From JBLHLB01 sp047618505 (GTDB taxonomy: Bacteria; Planctomycetota; UBA1135; GCA-002686595), in contig JBLHLB010000114.1 of the NCBI GenBank assembly GCA_047618505.1, positions 1 to 10,793 of the forward strand: DNA of 10,793 nt, given 5' to 3'. Position 1 is the stretch's first letter, and each line of letters starts with the position of its first letter. Positions 5,494 through 10,793 of this stretch are shown here, piece by piece. The notes under the pieces are model-generated. The model was not told the origin of the DNA. It did not search any database and was given only the letters and a program-made list of their open reading frames with translations. The translations under genes were made by a program, and so were the position numbers.

Positions 5494-6072
5494 ATGAGCG
5501 CCGAAATCATAGAACCCAAAGAGACGATTCCTGCCGAGGAATTCTGCACAGACATTCTCGAGAGGATGTCCGCGGACTTGAGCATGATCATCGATCGCGA
5601 GTTCTCGATCGAGGAGATCAAGGTTTCGCGAGCGAACAAGCGCGCCGAGGGTAAGGACAATATCCACATCTCGTTTCGGCTCGGGTTCCGAACGCCACAG
5701 GGGAGGAAGCAGGGATGCGTTCTGATTCCCCTGCCGGATGCCGTAGCGCTTTCCGCCTATCTAATGATGATGCCGGATGAAGAGGTCAAGGAGTGCCGCT
5801 CCATGACAACCCTAGACAGCTCCACTAAGGATGCGATGTTGGAGGTGGGCAACTTCATCGGCGGTGCCTCCGATGCTGTCGTGAGGGGACTGTTCCCGGC
5901 GGGCTTCTCCGTGCGCTTTGAGGGTTGTCAAGGAGTGCGTGAGGATGTGCGTCCCGCCCTGGAGTACGAGGAAGGTGACGAACTTGTTATCGTGGAATCC
6001 AAGTCGAAGATTCACGATCTCGCTGCCTTTGATCTGATGATGGTCGTCCCGCTGATAGGGATCTTCGAATAG
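5494..6072 (+). CDS. CheX/CheC-like phosphatase-domain protein
   Basis: The 192-residue cytoplasmic protein carries the signature of the CheC/CheX/FliY family. D113-A-M-L-E117-V-G-N120 matches D/S-x3-E-x2-N, whose Glu and Asn are the catalytic pair for removing phosphate from receiver domains such as CheY-P. The helix continues FIGGASDAVVRGLFP, like the family's G-rich segment. Only one copy of the motif is visible, as in CheX; CheC usually has two. No chemotaxis gene adjoins it, so the phosphorylated partner is unknown; its target could be a stand-alone response regulator. The N-terminal 45 residues form a helix and strand, typical of the fold. ATG 5494 is the only good start and lacks an obvious Shine-Dalgarno. 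A 176-bp gap separates it from the next gene on the strand. Confidence 0.72.
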   Translation: MSAEIIEPKETIPAEEFCTDILERMSADLSMIIDREFSIEEIKVSRANKRAEGKDNIHISFRLGFRTPQGRKQGCVLIPLPDAVALSAYLMMMPDEEVKECRSMTTLDSSTKDAMLEVGNFIGGASDAVVRGLFPAGFSVRFEGCQGVREDVRPALEYEEGDELVIVESKSKIHDLAAFDLMMVVPLIGIFE

Positions 6073-6248
6073 AAGCCGGTTGGGTGTAGGGAAGTTTTTT
6101 CCCGCGGTGGGCCTGGACTGTCATGGACGCCCCTGAAGCGTTGTAGATTCTTTGAGTCCTCTTTCGGACTTGGCCCGCTTCGTGGCCCATGCTGAGATAA
6201 CTTTGGGTGAGCAGACGGAACACCAGCCCCTTGGCGCAGAGAATCAGC

Positions 6249-6707
6249 ATGAGTTCAGACAACGAAGACAAGAAGTTCACTCAATCCCACTTGGATTCAC
6301 CGGAGTACCGCAAGCGGTTGATGCGCAAGCTCAACACGCTCATCGCGGTCCTTGAGGTGGCCTGTTCCAAGGTACGGCGTTCTCTTGCGGGTCCCGAGCC
6401 GGACATCGAGCGACTGGGTCGCATCCACAAGAACCTGCAGGACACCCTGCAAGTATGTGTGAGAGCCAAGCAGGCGCTGGAGCGCTGCGAAGCGCTTCCG
6501 GAGGATTTGCCCTCTAGTATCACCGGCGGGCTTATGCCCGAAGACAACATCGAAAACGCTGATTTCGTGCCGCGTCCGCCCCAGGGTTCCGAAGTTGAGA
6601 TGACCTCTCGCCAGGAAGCCAAGAAGTTCAAAGGCCTTGGGCCGATCGAAAAGAAAGACCTCACGGCCGTCGATCTCGATGACCTCTGCCGCCAACTCAT
6701 GGAGTAG
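6249..6707 (+). CDS. Small helical protein of unknown function
   Basis: The product has 152 residues and I do not recognise the family. It is highly charged, with no signal peptide or membrane segment, so it is probably cytoplasmic. Residues about 15-50 and 54-82 are predicted long helices (YRKRLMRKLNTLIAVLEVA; IERLGRIHKNLQDTLQVCVRAKQALERC), perhaps a helical hairpin or coiled coil. A Pro-rich linker follows (about 84-115), then a Lys-rich segment and a C-terminal acidic helix (DLTAVDLDDLCRQLME). ATG 6249 was preferred over GTG 6207 because the extra 14 residues have no protein-like character. It follows the CheX-like gene on the same strand, and a strong hairpin with a pyrimidine-rich tail lies downstream. 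A link with the phosphatase is possible but only by proximity. Confidence 0.65.
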   Translation: MSSDNEDKKFTQSHLDSPEYRKRLMRKLNTLIAVLEVACSKVRRSLAGPEPDIERLGRIHKNLQDTLQVCVRAKQALERCEALPEDLPSSITGGLMPEDNIENADFVPRPPQGSEVEMTSRQEAKKFKGLGPIEKKDLTAVDLDDLCRQLME

Positions 6708-6766
6708 TCGGCAGCAGTCCTCCCCCTTTCAGCAACGTGCCCCCCCACGCGGCCCTCGGGCTGCCT

Positions 6767-6820
6767 AGACCCTTCGCGCAGACACCAGAAACAGGCGTCC
6801 TGCGGGTGGGGTCTTCTCTT
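6767..6820 (+). terminator. Hairpin between convergent genes, probable terminator
   Basis: AGACCC (6767-6772) pairs with GGGTCT (6809-6814). Inside, CGCGCAG (6775-6781) pairs with CTGCGGG (6800-6806) apart from one mismatch, leaving an 18-nt loop. The plus-strand continuation is T/C-rich (TCTCTTTC), so it could stop transcription from the helical-protein gene. It also lies in the path of the minus-strand NAD synthase message, but no U-tract follows on that strand. Confidence 0.45.
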
Positions 6821-7657
6821 TCAGTTGTTCCAATCGCGCAGGTATCGGAAGTCCTGGCTAATGGTGCGACGCGAGAGCTTCGCAATAACCGGCGGAAGCC
6901 GCTTGTACTGGTTGCGCACCACGCGCGCCGTGATGTCTCGCACGAGCTGCGCATCAAAGCCTTCACTGATCAGTTCTTCGGCGGTGTAGCGCAGATCGAC
7001 CAGTCGGAACAAGATGCTGTCGGCAACTGCGTAACTGAATCCAAGGTCATCCTCGTCTGTTTGACCTTCCACGAGATCCGCAGAGGGGGCCTTGTCGATG
7101 ACCTCCGCTGGAAGCTCGAGATGCCGTGCCAACTGGAAGACCTGGTGCTTGTAGAGATCCCCCAGGGGATTGATGGCGTGGGCCGAATCACCCCACTGGG
7201 TGGAATAGCCCAGGAGCATTTCGGTCTTGTTGCTCGTGCCAATCACGAGTCCGGGCCACTCGACCGAAAGGTCATAGAGAATCGTCATGCGGCAACGCGC
7301 CATGACGTTGCCGCGACGAGTCATGTCCGTCACCCGGGAGCAGTCTCCACTTGCCTGATCGAGGTAGCCGTCCGCCATAGCGCTGATGTCCACCTTACGC
7401 GTTGCGACGCCTAGGGCTTTGGCTACAACGAGGGCGTGGGCTTCGCTGTCAGGGTTCGAGGTCACATAGGGCATCAATACGCAGAGCACGTTCTCGGGCC
7501 CGAAGGCGCGGGCGCACAGCGCAGCGGAGACGGCCGAGTCGATCCCGCCGGAGAGTCCCACAACGGCACGCTGCATGCCTGCTACGGCGACCTCCTCCTT
7601 GAGGAAGCTTTCCAGCAGCACACTGACCAGGTCGGGTTTGATGTCGATCCTGCTCAC
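6821..7657 (-). CDS. nadE: NAD+ synthase (synthetase domain)
   Basis: This 278-residue enzyme makes NAD+ from nicotinic acid adenine dinucleotide, ATP and ammonia. It has the full family signature. The ATP-PPi loop SGGIDS is at 36-41, MTRRGNVMARCRM is near 112-124, and GTSNKTE (140-146) is followed by Y-S-T-Q-W-GD. KAPSADLVEGQTDEDDLG (189-206) and a C-terminal KLSRRTI complete the fold. The length matches the free-standing ammonia-dependent enzyme; there is no fused glutaminase domain. Its ATG overlaps the stop of the preceding nitrilase-fold gene by four bases. That gene is therefore likely to supply ammonia from glutamine in a complex with it. It is the last gene of a minus-strand operon headed by a MoxR ATPase. 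Confidence 0.95.
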   Translation of the reverse strand: MSRIDIKPDLVSVLLESFLKEEVAVAGMQRAVVGLSGGIDSAVSAALCARAFGPENVLCVLMPYVTSNPDSEAHALVVAKALGVATRKVDISAMADGYLDQASGDCSRVTDMTRRGNVMARCRMTILYDLSVEWPGLVIGTSNKTEMLLGYSTQWGDSAHAINPLGDLYKHQVFQLARHLELPAEVIDKAPSADLVEGQTDEDDLGFSYAVADSILFRLVDLRYTAEELISEGFDAQLVRDITARVVRNQYKRLPPVIAKLSRRTISQDFRYLRDWNN

Positions 7658-8532
7658 TGCTCGTCCCGTTGTTTCAGCGGGCCGTGGTCGGTGATGCGGT
7701 GGCGCTCGAGACCGCGCTTGAGAATCCAGGGCTTCTCGTCCCGTCGCAGCGGTGTCTCCACGCGTGCACGACGCAGGGCGGCCGCCTCAAGCTTGAGGTC
7801 CAGGTGTCCCTCTTCGATGCCGGGGAGCGACTCCCGCAGGGCGCCGCCGGGCTCATAGACCGCGGAGCAGCCACCGAATCCGATGCCATCTTCCCAACCG
7901 ACACGACCGGCGTAGAGCACCCATGTGCGGTACATGAGGGCCGCTGAACTGAGTAGCGTGCTCCAGCTGCGCTGTGATTCCAAACCTTCGCCGCCCGGCC
8001 CCACGCCGCGCGCAGGGGAAGCGCTGGTCACAAGCAAAGCATCCACGTTGTCTAGGAAGTAGAGGTAGCCTCCGGTCACGTGCCAGAAGTCCTCACAAAT
8101 CAAGGGGCCGAACCGGCCGAGTTTGCTTTCGATGGTGCAGAACTCCTGGCCGGCGGCGAAGTCACGCGCCTCATCGAACATGCCGTAGCTGACCAGGTGC
8201 ACCTTGCGATGGGCGCCGATCAGCTTCCCGTCTTCAAAGAACGCGAGGGTGTTGTAGAAGCGCTCCTCGCGCGTGCGCTCCACGAACCCAACGACAATCG
8301 AAATGTCCTTCGAACGCGCAGCGATCTCCTTCAAGACGGGATGATCGAGCCCCATGCCGAGCTCGAAGACCTGGTCTTTCAGGAAGTATCCGGTCAGGGA
8401 AAGCTCGGGGAACACGACGAGCTGCGCCCCCTCTGCATGGGCGCGATCGATGCGCGTCATGTGATCCTGGAGATTGGCGTGCACATCGCCCAGGCGCGGG
8501 TTCGTTTGCTCGATGGCGACTCGCAGATTCAT
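7654..8532 (-). CDS. Nitrilase-fold glutaminase subunit, partner of NAD+ synthase
   Basis: The 292-residue product is a carbon-nitrogen hydrolase with the Glu-Lys-Cys triad visible: E43 in FPELSLTGY, K110 in HRKVHL and C146 in ICEDFW. After the lysine the sequence S-Y-G-M-F-D-E-A-R-D-F is typical of the glutaminase half of glutamine-dependent NAD synthetases rather than of general nitrilases. Normally that half is fused in front of the synthetase. Here the two are separate, overlapping genes (ATGA), so an association in trans is inferred. It should hydrolyse glutamine and channel ammonia to NadE. The ATG is the natural family start (MNLRVAIEQ). It lies 9 bp after the MoxR stop, so the three genes probably share a message. 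Confidence 0.88.
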   Translation of the reverse strand: MNLRVAIEQTNPRLGDVHANLQDHMTRIDRAHAEGAQLVVFPELSLTGYFLKDQVFELGMGLDHPVLKEIAARSKDISIVVGFVERTREERFYNTLAFFEDGKLIGAHRKVHLVSYGMFDEARDFAAGQEFCTIESKLGRFGPLICEDFWHVTGGYLYFLDNVDALLVTSASPARGVGPGGEGLESQRSWSTLLSSAALMYRTWVLYAGRVGWEDGIGFGGCSAVYEPGGALRESLPGIEEGHLDLKLEAAALRRARVETPLRRDEKPWILKRGLERHRITDHGPLKQRDEQ

Positions 8533-8541
8533 GGGGGGAGG

Positions 8542-9558
8542 TTACCCCTTCGAGGCTTCTAGCGCTTCCCGCACCAGGTCATCCGGGGAGACACCGGCAG
8601 CGGCGCCTTCGTAGCCTAGGACGAAGCGGTGTCGAAGGGCCGGGGCGGCTACGGCCTCTACGTCCTCTTCGCCCACATGGAGCTTCGCGCTCAGGAGGGC
8701 ACGGGCCTTGGCAAGGAGCAGTACGGCCTGGGCCCCACGCGGTCCCGCGCCGTAGCGCAGGGCATGGCGCACGGAGGCCGGGGCCGAGGCATCTGCGGGA
8801 TCGGTGGCACGCACCAGTCGTGCGACCCGTGCCAGGACGTCGCCGGAGGCGGGGAGTTCGCGCACAAGCTCCTGGGCCGCTAACAACTCCTCCGCCGTCA
8901 TGGCCACCTCGATCGGAGCATGGGGCTTGCCTGTTGTCGAACGCAGAATCGCGATCAGGTCCGACTCGCTGGGGGCCACCAACTCGATCTTGCACAGGAA
9001 GCGATCGAGCTGGGCCTCCGGCAGGGGATAGGTGCCCTCCATCTCGATCGGATTCTGGGTGGCGATCACAGCGAAGGGCTGCGGCAATTGCAGGCTCTCT
9101 CCGAAGATCGTCACTTGTCCTTCTTGCATGGCTTCCAGCAGAGCGGACTGGGTGCGCGGCGTGGCGCGGTTGATCTCGTCCGCCAGAATCAGGTTGGCGA
9201 AGATCGGCCCGCGCTCAAAACGGAAGGCGTGGCCACCCTCGGGCGTGTCCTCAAGGATGCGCGCGCCGAGTACGTCTGCGGGCATCAGGTCCGGTGTGAA
9301 TTGAATGCGCCCGAAGGCCAAATTGAGCGCCTGGGCAAGTCCTTTGACCAATGTCGTCTTACCCAGACCTGGCGCGCCTTCCAAGAGAGCATGACCGCGG
9401 GCGAGTACCGTGAAGAGCAGCATCTCCACGACATGACTCTGCCCCAGGAAGTCTCTTCCGATAGCGGCGCGGAGGTCACGGAAGCGCTCCCTTAGTTGCA
9501 TCAACTCGGCCTCGAGTTGCTCGGGGTCACGGGGCTCTTTGGAGTCTGCTTCGGTCAT
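8542..9558 (-). CDS. MoxR-family AAA+ ATPase
   Basis: The 338-residue product has the compact MoxR layout. After an N-terminal helix come Walker A GAPGLGKT (61-68), the TPDLMPADVLG segment (88-98), Walker B LILADE (123-128) with INRATPRTQSALLEAMQE, and sensor 1 in ATQNP with N169. GTYPLPEAQLDRF carries the arginine-finger region, and a C-terminal lid domain follows. MoxR ATPases act as chaperones that help assemble or activate partner complexes, often with a DUF58 or von Willebrand A protein encoded next door. Neither partner is in this window; the following genes make NAD. The gene heads the minus-strand operon. The start ATG at 9558 sits opposite a 147-bp divergent intergenic region shared with the TPR-protein gene. 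Confidence 0.95.
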   Translation of the reverse strand: MTEADSKEPRDPEQLEAELMQLRERFRDLRAAIGRDFLGQSHVVEMLLFTVLARGHALLEGAPGLGKTTLVKGLAQALNLAFGRIQFTPDLMPADVLGARILEDTPEGGHAFRFERGPIFANLILADEINRATPRTQSALLEAMQEGQVTIFGESLQLPQPFAVIATQNPIEMEGTYPLPEAQLDRFLCKIELVAPSESDLIAILRSTTGKPHAPIEVAMTAEELLAAQELVRELPASGDVLARVARLVRATDPADASAPASVRHALRYGAGPRGAQAVLLLAKARALLSAKLHVGEEDVEAVAAPALRHRFVLGYEGAAAGVSPDDLVREALEASKG

Positions 9559-9705
9559 CTGTTTCGTTCCGTGTCGCGCGCGGTGGGGAAAGCCATTCCG
9601 GTTGAGGACATTCTCCGAGATCTCTCGCCTTCGGCTAGAGATGGGCTCTGCCAGGGGTCGATCCTATCCCTACCAGCGTTCCCGTCGAGGTTCGCAGGTG
9701 GGGAT
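9559..9705. promoter_or_regulatory. Divergent intergenic region with a hairpin
   Basis: These 147 bases should hold the promoters of the moxR-led operon (minus) and of the TPR gene (plus), but no box pair is convincing. An inverted repeat at 9620-9642 has arms ATCTCT and AGAGAT, one mismatch, then GCC/GGC around a TTC loop. It would form a hairpin in the 5' leader of the TPR message. It has no following T-tract, so it is an operator or leader structure rather than a terminator, if it is functional at all. Confidence 0.3.
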
Positions 9706-10776
9706 ATGAAAGGTAGAAACTTCCACCATGGGCGGTGGGGGCTGAGCATCGGGCGTCTGGGTGGCGTCTTGAGGCGAGGGCTCCCGTGCGCCCTGAGCGC
9801 CTGTCTAGCAGGCGCCTGCGCCGGAACGGGTGAGGGCTGGGAAGCTCGTCTAGAGCTCGCCCAGGAGCCGCTGCCTGGGCATGAGGCGCCCGATGACAGG
9901 CGACCCGTTGATGTCAACGTGCTGCCCTTTGCCCTATGGCTGCCTGTGAAAGCCCGTGGCGACTATTCCGCGCCCTTGCACCTGGCCCACGAACTCACCC
10001 TGGCGGGGGATGTGGATGGCGCCCTGGAGATCGTGACGCACCTGATTGAGGAGCATCCCGGAGAAGCCGGGCCCCTGGCGGCCCGTGCGGCCCTGCATCA
10101 CATGCTGGGCTTTAGTCGTGCCGCAGAACACGAACTGACTCGGGCCTTTGCGATGGACCCCGGAGACGGTGCCATTGCCTTTTGCCTGGCCAAGCTTCGG
10201 CTGGAGCTCGGGTGCCCAACGGCGGCCCTGGAGGCCCTAGGCTATGCCCAGAACTCGGGGCGGGACGACGCCGAACTGCACCATCTGCTGGGCAGGACCT
10301 TTGTGCTCTTGGGCCGCGGACCTGCCGCTCGCCGCCACTTCGAAGCGGCCTTCGACCGCGCCGGCAGGGAACTCCTGGAGTACTACCTGACGATTGCCAA
10401 AGAAATGCTCTCCGGCAAGAACTCACTGCACACGGGCGAGGAGGCCGAAGCGTGGATCGCGGGCGTTTTGGATCGTGCCCATTTCCTGGCGCCAATGCGT
10501 GCGGACATCTGGCTTCTGCGCGGTCAGTTTCACGAACGCCAGGGCAGCTCGGAACAGGCGCTGGTGGCCTTTGAACAAGCCTGCGAAGCGGAACCACAGA
10601 ATCGTTTGGCCTGGACACACTTGGCCTTGGCATCGCGTGAGGCGCGGGATCGTGAGCGCTTCGGCCGGGCCATCACGAGGGTCCTAGCGCTTGAATCCAA
10701 TCAACTGCGGGTCCGGCGCCTGATGGAACTGGCCGGCACTGTGGAACCGGAAGTGGTCCTCCTCGAGAACCACTGA
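9706..10776 (+). CDS. TPR-repeat protein, probably exported, possibly a lipoprotein
   Basis: The 356-residue product starts at ATG 9706, chosen because GGTGGGG lies 5-10 bases upstream and a basic stretch with R23-R24 leads into a small hydrophobic segment. Candidate lipidation cysteines are C33 (L-S-A-C) and C38 (A-G-A-C). The hydrophobic core is short, so export is likely but not certain. From about residue 85 onward the chain is built of helix pairs with TPR spacing and residues. Clear units include LAHELTLAGDVDGALEIVTHLIEEHP, ALHHMLGFSRAAEHELTRAFAMDP, LHHLLGRTFVLLGRGPAARRHFEAAF and LLRGQFHERQGSSEQALVAFEQACEAEP; perhaps six in all. TPRs are protein-binding scaffolds. The partner is unknown, and the gene has no operon neighbour in view. 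An upstream ATG at 9496 would extend it over the moxR gene and is rejected. Confidence 0.85.
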   Translation: MKGRNFHHGRWGLSIGRLGGVLRRGLPCALSACLAGACAGTGEGWEARLELAQEPLPGHEAPDDRRPVDVNVLPFALWLPVKARGDYSAPLHLAHELTLAGDVDGALEIVTHLIEEHPGEAGPLAARAALHHMLGFSRAAEHELTRAFAMDPGDGAIAFCLAKLRLELGCPTAALEALGYAQNSGRDDAELHHLLGRTFVLLGRGPAARRHFEAAFDRAGRELLEYYLTIAKEMLSGKNSLHTGEEAEAWIAGVLDRAHFLAPMRADIWLLRGQFHERQGSSEQALVAFEQACEAEPQNRLAWTHLALASREARDRERFGRAITRVLALESNQLRVRRLMELAGTVEPEVVLLENH

Positions 10777-10793
10777 ATCTCTCTCCCGCGTCG

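Noticed and set aside
6085..6103. GGGAA-GTTTT-TTCCC as a terminator after the CheX-like gene
   Set aside because: The stem is only 5 bp, the T-run is in the loop and arm, and no U-tract follows.
6737..7414. 225-codon plus-strand frame opposite nadE
   Set aside because: It is antisense to a gene with complete NAD synthase motifs; its length reflects high GC content.
8920..9495. 191-codon plus-strand frame opposite moxR
   Set aside because: It is antisense to a clear AAA+ ATPase gene and shows no family features.
9496..9705. N-terminal extension of the TPR protein from ATG 9496
   Set aside because: It would overlap the divergent moxR gene and bury the likely export signal. ATG 9706 has a better ribosome binding site.

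Overview
The window is about 10.8 kb of GC-rich bacterial chromosome. It is densely coded on both strands, with several structured or repetitive intergenic stretches. The cell is probably Gram-negative: there is a zinc-type membrane anti-sigma factor, an RseB-like lipoprotein and a second likely exported protein with TPRs. Calcium-loop (thrombospondin type 3-like) repeats in a secreted protein, weak or absent Shine-Dalgarno sequences before most starts, and an ECF sigma operon with a large anti-sigma factor would fit Planctomycetota or a neighbouring phylum. No marker gene is present, so this placement is inference.

Layout, left to right. Positions 1-111 hold a tRNA-Arg(CCG) on the minus strand with CCA encoded, followed by a hairpin terminator. 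A secreted or membrane-anchored protein with two calcium-binding-type loops follows (450-1439, plus). Its stop codon lies inside the first unit of a five-copy, 57-bp tandem repeat (1431-1716), each unit carrying two hairpins. A G/T-rich gene-free stretch with a canonical G-quadruplex motif comes next.

A tightly coupled plus-strand operon occupies 1988-4583: an ECF sigma factor, a membrane anti-sigma factor with an HxxxCxxC zinc motif, and a lipoprotein resembling RseB/MucB. The genes are joined by ATGA overlaps. A near-consensus sigma-E-type promoter lies just before the sigma start, so autoregulation and a leaderless transcript are predicted. The layout resembles the rpoE-rseA-rseB envelope-stress module.

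A signalling neighbourhood follows: a PilZ (cyclic di-GMP receptor) protein on the minus strand, a 520-bp intergenic region with several hairpins and an orphan intrinsic terminator, a CheX/CheC-like phosphatase on the plus strand, and a small helical protein of unknown function.

A minus-strand operon runs from 9558 to 6821: a MoxR-type AAA+ ATPase, a nitrilase-fold glutaminase and NAD+ synthase. The last two look like the two halves of glutamine-dependent NAD synthetase encoded as separate overlapping genes. Divergent from it, a TPR protein with a likely export signal (9706-10776) ends the window.
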